From Exaiptasia diaphana (lineage: Eukaryota; Cnidaria; Anthozoa; Actiniaria; Aiptasiidae), in the NCBI RefSeq assembly GCF_001417965.1, contig NW_018384662.1, positions 165,487 through 229,486 on the forward strand: a stretch of DNA of 64,000 nucleotides. Direction: 5' to 3'. Positions 44,801 to 56,800 of the stretch are shown here, piece by piece. Below the pieces are notes generated by a model. It did no database searches. It was not told the DNA's origin and was given only the letters and a program-made list of their open reading frames with translations. A program made the translations under genes and the position numbers. The number at the start of each line of letters is the position of its first letter. Positions within the stretch are counted from its first letter, which is position 1.

Positions 44801-47800
44801 AGTGAAAGAACGGTATTTGAAAACCCTAAATCTAAAATATTTTTCAATTCTGATAAAAACCTGCCAAGTTACAGCTATTCAAAATTAGAAATTTCCCCCT
44901 GATTTTTGTCCCATTTTGGGGGACTGGATCCTAGCGTTGTGACGTCATTTTGTTGGCTAAGTTTTACTGCACTCCGCAATCTTCTCTTCGCGCCAGTAAA
45001 ACCTCTTTCGAATATATCGGATTGTGAGTCAGAAACTAGCGCGTTATTATGCAATACCGATGTGGATATAGAATAGTCAGAATCAGACGAAATTATGGCG
45101 ATTCAGGATAAAAAAGATAGCTAAAATAATGCTGAAGTGATCGACATAGAATCGCGGTGTATCACTATCAGACCAGCATCGAAGATCCTTATGACTTATA
45201 TAAACAAACTCTGACTCGAAGAGAAGAGAAGTGTATAAAACTCTTGTATTACAGGCTGTTTGGCTTTATTGAAGCGAAAAGTATGTAAACAAAGAAGCAG
45301 TAACCTTAATGAGAGTCTAGCAGCGAACAGAACACGNACAGAATATATGGCTCAGAATATCGTTGTTCTGTTGTTGTTTAGAAGCTTAAACTGTTCAAGG
45401 GAAATTAGTTTTCGATGGGTGTATAGAACCTCAATTCTGTAAACCAACACTTGGATTGTACTTGAAAATGATGCGTATTGACTCAGATATTACTAACCGC
45501 TAAAATGTCTGCTTTACATANCCCGGGGACGCCAACCCGTGTTTCAGTATACTATAAAGTTTTTCAGTAGCTTGAACACTATCGGATTTTGAAACGCTAA
45601 AAAAGGTTATTGTTAGTTGTAGTTATAACATAGCTAATAGGTTATAATAATTCAATATAACTAGATTCAATAGCGGCGATCGAATGTAAAACATTCTTCT
45701 TTAAAATGTGCCGAGCACAACGATATGTTTTTCTTTTTCGAAGTCCGCGACAAACTTTTCCATTTTTCACGTAATCCTGGGTCGCTTGGTAATGGAAACA
45801 CCATATATCTAGAGTATAACTGTTATTTTTGCAGCTAATGTTATTTCTATATCCTGTCACGTAATATCTGCCTTTGTATTTTCGATTTTTGAGAGTGGAA
45901 CTGCTCACTTCGACCGCCATCTTTGCAACTAACAGATCGCGACCCAACAAAATGACGTCATATGACGCGTTTGGCCGAGCGGAAAAAGAGGACAAATTTT
46001 GGGTGAAAAATCACAACTTTCAACGCTCATAACTTTGCGGCTTTTTATCAGATTTGGTTAAAACCCGAGATTTGAGGTTTTTGAATAGCGTTCTTTCAAT
46101 GGACNCTTCTACAAAATTCCTTAATCTTTTGATCGAAAACTCAAGTTGATATGAACTATGTTCTGATTTGTAGTATAACTTTGAATGTTTTAAATGCAAT
46201 AACTTTGTAACGATTGAAAATAACGCGGTAAAGTTGCCAATTTCAATTCAAAATGGCGTGCCGAACACGGCTAAAAGTCTTCAAATGTCGTGATTTTCTC
46301 TTCAAACTGTCCAAAAAGCCTTTTGCCCTTCATTACTTTATGTTATATAACACTTATATATTATTTTTATATGTGTCTCGAAGTGACCATAGACATGTCT
46401 CGAACCGTCCATACGATGTGTCTCGAAACAACCTGTCTCGAACTGGCAATGTCTCGAAACAACCGGGCACCGTAAAGATTTTTACAACACTTTGACATAG
46501 CTCCTATGCACAGTAGATAGCAGGAGCCAATTGAAAATTAAAGGAGAAGAAGAAGGAGTGGAAGTGAAAATTTTTTATGGTGTAACCATCGCAGAGAATG
46601 ATCATCTTCACCCTATTAAAGGACATTGGCAATCAAAATGAAAAACCTCGCAATAAAAGTTCTTATTAATAGTATTACATTTTACAATACACAAAAAAAC
46701 GGTAACAAGATTACAGGATATCTCTTACATCGAAGAGAGTTCTTTATCTTGATATAATTAACAATTAGATTTCGATGGCAAGTGGACAACGAGCTGATAG
46801 CCCGTGAGGCCGGGGAGATCTAACTGTTTTAGTATTATCATACTAGTTGGACAAAAAATGAATGAAATATATAAATAACTAAATATTTTTATTGCTAAAA
46901 ATAGGCAAAAAGTTGTCGCTTTTCGCTATAGTCGAGGACTATTGAAAATAGACACCGAGTGTAGCGTAGCCAATGAGAATGAGGGATTTGCAATAGTCCA
47001 CTAGTAAATTGGTAAAATATCCGTAGACACGCGACGTAACGTCTTTAAGAACTTTAAACTACACTGATTTAAGCTAAGTTTCGGCCTACTTTTATGGGAA
47101 ACCCTGCATTCTTAGGACCTTACAAATCCTACGCAACACCTATGCCCTATGCGCGAGCATGATATCCTAAATGCAAATTTACGCAAAAATTTGCAGAAAC
47201 TAACATGACTCATCGTAATGTAATGGCGTACGGAAATCTTTCCTTGCTTACGTGTCTCCCGCATGAACATTTAACTAGTAGGGAACTACATTTCATTGTA
47301 TACACTTATATCTTAAGATGCGCTTGCAGATCACGTTTAAACTGCTCTATTGAGTCTACAGCTCAACGAGCTCAGCTGGCAAACAATTCCAATGTCTAAT
47401 AGTTCTGGGGAAAAACGAATAAAAAGATTTGTTCTTTGTTGCCTTATCTTGGAAATACTTAAAATTCTGACTGCCTCTAGTTTTAAATTCTGTGTGTGGG
47501 CGGAGATAAGTACCGTATTTACCCATGTATAAGCCACTCTCCTAGATAAGCCGCACCCCGAGTTTTAGGAACGTTTTTGAGGAGAAAAAGATGGAAAATA
47601 AACTTTTCTCTTTTTGATCGCCACTTGCGGACACAGCTTTCTTTGATTTTAAAGTGCTATTCCACTGCTCGATTTCCGTGATCCATGCATTTCGTATGCA
47701 ATTACAATCAGTTTATTACCCGGGGGGGTACTCCCCTATATTCGCTATACGGGGACGTGCCGCCAGCTAGAGTATCGTATTCAGCGATTTTACTCTGGAA

Positions 47801-50800
47801 CTGGGTATCGATTTTAGCGATTTTACTCTGGAACAGGGTATCGATTTCAACGAATTTTCTCTGGAACAGGGTCAGGGTTGAATTCCGGAATTATTGATGC
47901 TGGACAAAAATTCATGGGGTAAAAATTCGGTCTACACGCAAGCTAGTGCAGGATTTTACTCTGGAACAGGATATCATTTTCAGCGATTTTACTCTGGAAC
48001 AGGGTATAGTTATCAGCGATTTCACTCTGGAACAGGATCAGGGTTTTGAGGTCCCAGCGGCACACCCCCACCCAAGTTTCGGGGGGTTTATTAAACGTGC
48101 AGTGTATGATGATCTTGGAGACATAATTGTAAAGATTGATAATTGAAACTATATTTAAAGAGTTGTTTTCCATTCAAAAGGCAAAAGCAAACTAGTAATT
48201 ATTTAACTTGAGTGATATAAATCTCATCGTGCCGCCAAACTTCTAAGCATAAGTATATGCCGAAACCGTTTCGTATTTCAAAAAAAAATATTAAAACAGA
48301 TTGTATTTGTTTAATATAAGGAACAATTTCTTAGGCTTATACATGGGTAAATACGGTATTCACATCTATGCCAATGTGACCTCGGCTCATTTCGTAAACG
48401 AGGATAAGTCGTGTCACTTCGCGCTTTAACTCCAAGGTGGACCACTGTAGTTCGCGTAACGTCAGGAAGAATCGTGCAGCTTTCCTCTGAACATTCTCGA
48501 GGGAGGCAATGTCATTCTGGAGGTGGGGGTCCCAGGCGGGACTTGCGTATTCCAGCATGGGACGCACAATAGATGTGTATGCAGTTACTTTTACTTTTTG
48601 GGGACAATTCCAAAAGTTTCTTTTAACCATAAGCATGACCTTACTTGCTTTCCCAGAGATGGATTTGACATGATTAGACATTTTTCATTTGTTCTGCCAG
48701 ATTTCCAATCTCTTTAAATCTTCCTGGAGTTGATAACCATCCTCTTCATTTACAATCACACAATATAACAAGGCGTCATCTGCAAAGAATCTTATTGGAG
48801 ATTTCAAGTTGTCAGGCAGGTCATTCACATACAGTAGGAATAATAGCGGCCCCAACACTGTCCCCTGAGGTACTCCAGATGTTACTAGGGAGGCCATGCT
48901 GTACATCAGTAAGAATTCCGTAGTACTGAAGGTGCTTCATCACGTGACTGTGGATGTGTTCTTTAGTACTTTTGATGCAATGCAGGTTAAAGAAATGGTC
49001 CTGTTGTTCGCAGGATCCGATTTTTCACCATTCTTACACACACCGCAAACATATGCATCTGTAAGGAACGAGACCAGTGTCGATCGAAGTTTGATAGATA
49101 GATGTTAACATAGGACCAATTTCCTGCGCATATTCTTTCAAAAACCATGGGGGTATTTCATCCGGGCCACACGCCTTGTTTGGCTTCAAAAAAGTGTAGC
49201 TGTTTTATAACACCTGGGATCGTGATGGTGAGAGCACTTATGTTTTCTTTTGGGTCAGGACCAACAGTAGGAATGACAGGTCTTCAACAGTAAACACACT
49301 ACAAAATTGTTTATTCAGGAGCTCCGATTTAAGGCCGTGTCACACTAGCGTTTTTTCGTGCAACTTGTGTCGCCCAAAAAAAGTTTGTAAGTTGCACGAT
49401 GCCATGTCACACTAGCAACTTTCGTTGCAATTTAGCTCGCGCAAGAAAATGTTCTTCAAGTTGCATGCAAAGAAGCAGGAATAAAGCCTAAAACCTCCCA
49501 TAGCCTTCGTGTTTCATGTGCATCTAAGCTATTCAATGCAGGTATTATATCATATACAGCCTTTTGCACAAATTATGAGACATTTATATATATATATAAA
49601 TATACCTAACCAAATATCAAAAGCACCCCAGAAATTATGGTATATCTCTATTATATTTTGTCATGATTGCCTAGCATCAGGTTGTTACAGACAAAATATC
49701 AGCGACGGTATCCCATAATTTCTTGGGTGTTTTTGATATTTGGTTAGGTATATTTATATATATAAAAATGTCTCATAATTTGTGCAAAAGGCTGTACACA
49801 TATTAATATTAATATATCAATACAAGCTAAATTGTGCTCGGTAAGTAATATTGATTTATGACATTTTCTTGATTTAAACAGGCATTCCCGAAAAGATGAT
49901 CCGTGAAAGGACAAATGCAGTATTCATGTACGAGAAAGCAAGTGAAGCCATGTCTAAAAAGAGGTCTCTGATATCCTTGGAGTACAAAGCACTGCAAGCA
50001 CTTCAACATGTTCAAGTACCTCTACCAACTCTTCTGAAAGTATAAATGTAAAAGAGAGAACTGAAGACAAAGAGTGCTTCAGAGTTGATAATACCTGTGT
50101 TGGAAATACGTTCAACAGTTGTGAAATTCACTTCTGTTATAGTAGTTAAAATAAGAAGTTGTTCAATAAAAAAAATAGCTTTCTACAGTATTCGTTGTTT
50201 GTTGACTGTCCATTTATGCGTGAATATTTGTTACTAACGCAAATGCCGATACGCATGCATTATTTGAAACTAAATGAATGACCATTTAGAATCAAATCAT
50301 AACATCCAACCAATTCACAAATAGCTTAGTTGGTAGGTCTATAGGATTTCGTACGAGAGGTCAAAGGTTCGAGTCAACGGTGCTGCAACATAAGATAAAA
50401 AGTAAAAATACACTTGCGAATGTGGCAATGCATCAAATACGGCTAAGAAAACGAAAACACTACTTTGCATAGCAGGCATTGCATAGTACCAATAAATATC
50501 ACCCTTAATTTACTTGTGGAGTTTATCTTTTGTATAATTATTGAATTAATTTGGCCATTATTATTATTTGTTGACATCTTTTCAGTTTGTGCAATTATTT
50601 AATTTTTTGGCTGCAAGCCGCGTCCTCACTTTGATAGCAGAAGATAGCAGTCACATGGCAGGCTATAAACACTGAGTTTTTTATCTTCTCCGCTAGATAA
50701 AATACTTCCAATCGTCGGTTTGTCCTCGGTAAAATTCTGTTTGTATTCCTTAGATAAGTCCTTTGTAGTTTCAGAGCGTGAACCAAAGACGACGACAAAG

Positions 50801-53800
50801 ACAGCCGAAATTTAAACTCGCGGTTCCTTTGGAACCCCGAGTAATAAATATGCAGCTCTAGGATTTGGATATCTGAGCAAACTCCTAGGACTTGGATATC
50901 CAAATCCAGGAGTTGGATCTCATTTGCATGCGGCGTTGGATCAAGGTATCCAAATGGATACACGTGACCCTAAAGAGATCAAATGATTGGACAGGCAAAT
51001 CATGAATTATTAATGAGTTTGAGAACAACATTTGCAACAATGGAAATTTGTTCAAAAGATGTGGAAAGCATACGCATCTCCTGCCTTACACGATCAGAAT
51101 CAGACTTTTTCTTTACGTAAATTTTGCGCTTCACATTTCGTTTTCGCTGGCAATCAGAGTCCCAATCGGAGCGATGAGTAATAATTAAGTCTTTCTTAAC
51201 TGCCTGGAAAACTCCACCACCGCAGGTGTTGTTATCTCTGTCTTTCCTAATGATCTTACAGTTCTCAGGAAAAACCTCAGCGCTGTTGATATCCGGTTTT
51301 AGCCAGGATTCATTTCGATATACGATGTCAGGTTGGTGATTGTTGATCACTGCAGCGATGTCAGCAATTTTGTTCTTTACGCTTCGGCAGTTCACAACTA
51401 AACATGTTAAATTTCTCCGCTTGGCTGGTTTCTTTTTGCCGCAAGTTTGAGCGGAGCCTTGCAATTCCAGCTTCCTTGATGAATAATTCCCCATGTTGCG
51501 CTCACCACCTCTCAAGCCTATGCTGACATATGCAATTACTTTGACTCTCCCAGCCTGTTCTTGGGACAACACAGCTTCCAATCCATCGTTGGATGCATCC
51601 GTCTCCAGGATGAAGGGCCTGTCATAGTCCGGGTACGCCAGTACTGGTGCTGAGGTTAATAGGCTCTTTAAATGGTCGAAGCTCTTCTGGCACTCTTCTG
51701 TCCACAGTACTCCAATCTGCTTCTTGGTTGTCTTGCTACTACCTCCGCTCCCGAGTTCAGCAACTAGCTTGTGAAGCAGTCTTGCCACTTGAGCAAACTT
51801 GGGGACGAACCTTCAGTAATATGAGGCAAAACCAAGAAACGATCGCACATCACGTACTGTTTGTGGGACGGGCCATTCTTTGACTGCCTTTGTCTTTTCA
51901 GGATCTGTCGCCACTCCATCAGCTGATACCACATTTCCGAGGTAGGACACCTGATCTCGGAAGAGTTGACACTTGTCTGGTTCAATCTTTAACCCATGGT
52001 GTTTAAGCTTACTGAATACGGTTTCCAAGCGCTCAAGGTGTTCTTCGATGGTTGACGAGAAGACTATAATGTCATCCAGGTAGACCATCAGTGTACGAAG
52101 TATATCTTCTCTGAAGACTCCTTACATCAATCGTCGGAACGTCGCTGGGGTATTCTGTAGTCCAAACGGCATTCGAGTATACTGGAACAATCCCACTGGC
52201 GTAGTGAACACAGTCTTGTGTTGATCTTCTGGATGGACTTCCACTTCGCGCCACGCAGTGCATCCAGTGATTCTTCGATTCTTGATTCAGCTTCCGGTAA
52301 TCCACTCACATTCTCAGGGCTTCAGATTTCTTGCGTACAAGCACTATTGGTGAGGCATAGTTACTTTCACTTGGGCATATTACTCCCTTCTCTAGTAACT
52401 CTTGCATGCTGTTGGACCTCTTGGTACTGATTTGGGGCAATCCTTCTGTAGCGTTCTGTGACGGGCACATCATCATCTGTGTAGATGCGATGATATGCTG
52501 TCTTTGTACAGCCAAGGTCCTCCTTACTTGAAGCGAGCACCTCTTTATTTCTCTCAAACATCTGAAAAGCTTCATCTCTTTGGAGTTCTGTTCCTGGAAA
52601 GTGTTCCATGATGATCCCGCGAGGGGGTGTCTGTATCCGCTGCCATTGTACTCTGCCCACAGTTTCCCGTTGGGGTGGCATCTGGGGGTCAGTACAGAGG
52701 GTACAGCACACTGTCACCATATTATTCTCCTGGCGGAACTCTAACTGCTCTCCTCTCTTGACCATCTCTCCCTCACGCACAATTCCAATCCGCATCCTCG
52801 GCTTTAGCCATGTGTCCTTTGCCGTCTGGTTGGCAACCTGACATAGTAACACGTTTTGGCGGTATCCACGAGAGTACTGGCCACGGTGAGGTTTCCTTCT
52901 ACTGGTACACCAAGGGGTTCGATCACAGCATCTGTGCCCCTGTAACCAAGACATCAGATTCAGTGAAAGGGGGGACCCTAGACTTTGTCTGATCCAGCTA
53001 CTTTCACGAACCCAGTTTTTAGCTTCATCTTCTTCTTTTCATCTTGCAGGATCTGTTGGTCACTTCACTTACTTCACTTCACTTAAGTTTTATTGTGCTA
53101 CCTTTTGAGAACAAAAAATAAATTGCACAGCGCATGAGGTTTGATGCATATTACAATATTATAATATTTGATTACTGTCGTGTTGTTATTAATTTAACAA
53201 ATTGAATGTGATGATTACTTTGTTCGATAATGTTCTGTGGGATTTCGTTCCAATCAATGATAGTTCTAGGTAAAAAACTAAATTTATATATATTGGTTCT
53301 AGCAAATAACGGTCTAAAGTACATTGCATGCATGTTCCTTAGTCTTCTTGTAGGAACTTGAAGATCATTAAGTGGCAGTACTGCCATCTTGTTTATACCC
53401 TGGTATTGGGTCACTTCTCCAAGAACATAACTGTAGTGGCTGAAGTGTCCTTTGTTATGAAGATACCATACTCTGGGACCGTCGCTCCCCCAATCTCTAC
53501 TGTTGCAACGATGTAGCCAATGTAGGGAATGCCCAGTCCATTAGCTCCTCGCAGCTGCAGTTCTTGGGTTCCTGGGTATAGATCTCCAAGGCTCGACTGT
53601 AACTTCTCTCTGTAGAATGACTCGGTGACAAGGGTAACCATGGAGCCTGTGTCAACTAAACCTTTTACTGGTACTCCACCAATCCTTTCCATCACCGTGG
53701 GGCTTGTCCCGACAAACGTTTCATACTGAAAGAGAGAATTAGAGCCACTACAGTTTCTCTGCACGGCGTGGCTCATTGCCATGGAGAGCTGGAGTTTGAC

Positions 53801-56800
53801 TCCTTCTGTGGTGCTGCTTCTGCCTTGAGAGGCTTAGGGCAGTTGGGACGCAGGTGTCCCAATTCTCGACAGTTGAAACACCTTCGTGGGCCATGTGGAG
53901 GACCTCGTGGTGGTGTCGGGTTAGCGAGCTTCATTCGTGAGCTGAGTCAGCAGTTTCTGCTGCACGTCCAGACATTTTTGTTGCTGTACGAGCCTATCAG
54001 CCAGGGCCTTCTGTCCTGCCACTAGCTCCTCTATTGCTGTTACTTTGTTGCTCTCGATGCACACTTCCCTTGACGACACTGTATGACAGTGGCTGTCGGA
54101 GTCCTCCGAGCTGCGGTTGGCCTCCTGCCTCCCTTCATTAAAGGTCTTTTCTGGATGTTCTCGGACATACCTCTTGAGATTCCTGCGCAACAGGTTGCCC
54201 CGCAGGTTTTCAATAAATGTGTCTCTAAGGTTCTGGTCTTTGTTCTCCAGAGCTCCAGCTTGCACCCTGGTGATGTGTTCAGCCATTGACATTAAGGCAT
54301 GGGCGAAGTCCTGGAAGGGTTCCCTGTCTGCCTGCTTTATGGCAAAGAACTTCGAGATAGAAGCAGGATCTTTGTCAACTTCTCGCCAAAGACATCTCTG
54401 AGGATCTGGAAAAAGCTAACTGGGTCCACCCAGTCAACCGCAGGCCTAAGACCCACCTCATCCCAAGCAGCACCTTCCAAACTGTGGTACAGGAAGTCCG
54501 CCTCATCCTGGCCAGTTATTTTCTGTACTTTCACTGATCTCTGTGCGTCTGCGATCCAGTCCTCTAGCACCTTGTCGTCACGACCACCAGCGTACTTCCT
54601 CAATTTTTTTCTTTTTTCTAGGCACTGTCACCTTTACAACTGGGGCAGGAATAGGTTGGGCAGGGTCTCCTTCACCATCTCCGGCAGGTTGTATGGCATC
54701 TAGCTGTGCTTTGAGTGCAGCCAATTGGTTTGTAAGTTCCAGCACAGCCTCTTCTGTTGCCATGACTCCAGTCTTGTTCCCGTTTGTAAATTATCAATAA
54801 CTACTAATGTCAATTTTCTTGCAATCCCACTTCTGACACCAAAAATGTAACCGGCGGCAAAACCACTTGAAATCTGATTCATTAGCTGAGCACCTTGTCG
54901 CCGGTTACAGGGGGAACGATCATTTTCAGCAGCACAACATCTGAAAACCTGGCTAAAGATTTGAGAAGCACTATTACGATCTTAAATGTGTTGTTTTTAG
55001 AACGAGAGTGCGTGTTTTATCGGGATATTTAGATTTGAGCCACAGGCGAGAATCTATATACCAGTTCTTAAACTCATGAATTATTAAGATTAGACATTCT
55101 TCCAATGAGCATTCAACTATGGGTCACATGACAGAATCTATAACTCAAGTTACAAACACTGATTAATTATACATGAGTTTTATAACTAACCGATTCAGTT
55201 AGTTATAACACTCATGCATAAAACATCAGTGTTGTAACTGATTTGTGCCCAACACTAGAAAACTTTAGTCTCAGTTTTAGACTCTCATCATAGAACTTTA
55301 CTAAGTTTCAAGTTGAAATCTACTTATTGCAGATTCATAGTAGACTAAAACATAGTGGCGCTTGGATGTGGGAAACCAAGTTGATTACTGCTCATGCTCA
55401 GACGGTCGCTATCTTCATCAATTATTCAATTTTGATATTTTTTATTTATTTCATGTTAAACTAAAATATTGTAGTTTCTTAGGTTTGGGTTTTAGAACAG
55501 GGAAATAAAAATGGCGGACCGTAACTTCGAGTATCGAATTGAGCTCAAAACTGATGATTTTGCTTTAACTTTACAACAATATCATTGTAAACATTTAAAT
55601 TGATGCTGAGACTATAATTGTTTTAAGATTCATAGGCTTTTCGAGTATTTCAGTATTACGTAACATATTTTTGAACGCTAATAACTCAACGAATAAACAT
55701 AAAAAAGTTTAAACATTCAGAGCGAACTTCTATCATGCTCTTCAAGATATTTCAGTACCACAATGTTGTGTGTCTTTGATTTTAGATTTGGTCTTTCGAC
55801 TGATGATGACATGTGCAAGTCAAGAATAAACGACTTCTAGAACTCCAACATTCAGAAATTGTTATCATTTTAGAAAAAAGCTAAAAGTGCGAAAACAAAG
55901 ATCATGCAGCCATATTAAACTTCTAATGAGCATGTGCATTCTGCCACAAATGAAAGAGTTTTGATCCCACACGTAAAAACGGCTACTCTATGCTATATTG
56001 CATGTCTCCACATTGATTGAAACTGATTTAAAACCTAGACAACGAGTGTTAGACAAGTCTTGTAACTGAGGAGGTTTTCAATAAAACGAAACTAGTTTTA
56101 CAGACAATAAAAGCTGATTTTGTGCGTCAAGACCAAATGAAATCAAGATGAAATTAATATCAAAGTCTTGCAAGGTCAAAATACTCAATATATCAAAGAT
56201 TTAAAACCTAGTAAAGGTCTATGATGTGACATTAAAACTGAGACCTTTGCTAGTTTTGGGTTGCGATAAAGCGCTGATGACCTTGCACATCAGTTCTTTA
56301 TATCTTATATAGAACTGATTAATAAAACATCAGTACTTTATCGGGATATAAAAGACAATCATGTGACCCAATAGTTCGATGCTCATTGGACTAATAGCTC
56401 ATTAATAATTAATGAGTTCTTGAAGTAAAGTTTAAAGTCCGACATGTCCGAATTGGAGGACTTTGAACGACTTGTCATACTCATTAATTATTCGGGAGCG
56501 GAAAAAGGCGAAGGAAATATATATAACAGAAATATATTGATTTATTGCATCTCCACTAAGATTTTCAGTTTTCAAATTTTGAATACATGAAGCACCATTT
56601 GTTGTTCTTCAATAGAATGTGTTCGCATAACCCACTTTTTAAATGCTAATGAGTTTGCTAATATTCTAATGAGATTGGCACAAGAAACAAAAGAGCAAAA
56701 ACATGCTTGAGTGATTTCAGTAGCGAATATTATTTCAAAACTATTTTGAGCTCAGTTCAATAAATGCAAAATTTCAAAAGGAAACATTTTTATTAAGCTA

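Larger units (their letters stand above)
47306..49290 (-). mobile_element. LINE (Jockey/CR1-like) reverse transcriptase fragment, split by a MITE
   Basis: On the minus strand from 49290 downward, pieces read LNPNKACGPDEIPPW-like (near 49160), SGVPQGTVLGPLLFLLYVND and IRFFADDALLY (48906-48750, the GVPQG and F-ADD motifs), VKVTAYTSIVRPMLEYASP and LENVQRKAARF (48681-48400). After the MITE at 47513-48356 the C-terminal tail reads FFPRTIRHWNCLPAEL and FKRDLQAHLKI, with the stop at 47306-47308. This is the order expected of a non-LTR ORF2 reverse transcriptase and tail. It has lost frame in several places and lacks its endonuclease end. Confidence 0.8.

Noticed and set aside
50318-50384. tRNA-like sequence (TAGCTTAGTTGGTAG ... 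GGTTCGAGTC)
   Set aside because: Box A and box B words are present, but the anticodon and acceptor stems do not form. It is at best a degenerate tRNA or SINE head.
54083-54800. Several plus-strand open frames
   Set aside because: They are antisense to the gag-like part of the Gypsy fossil and have no homology of their own.
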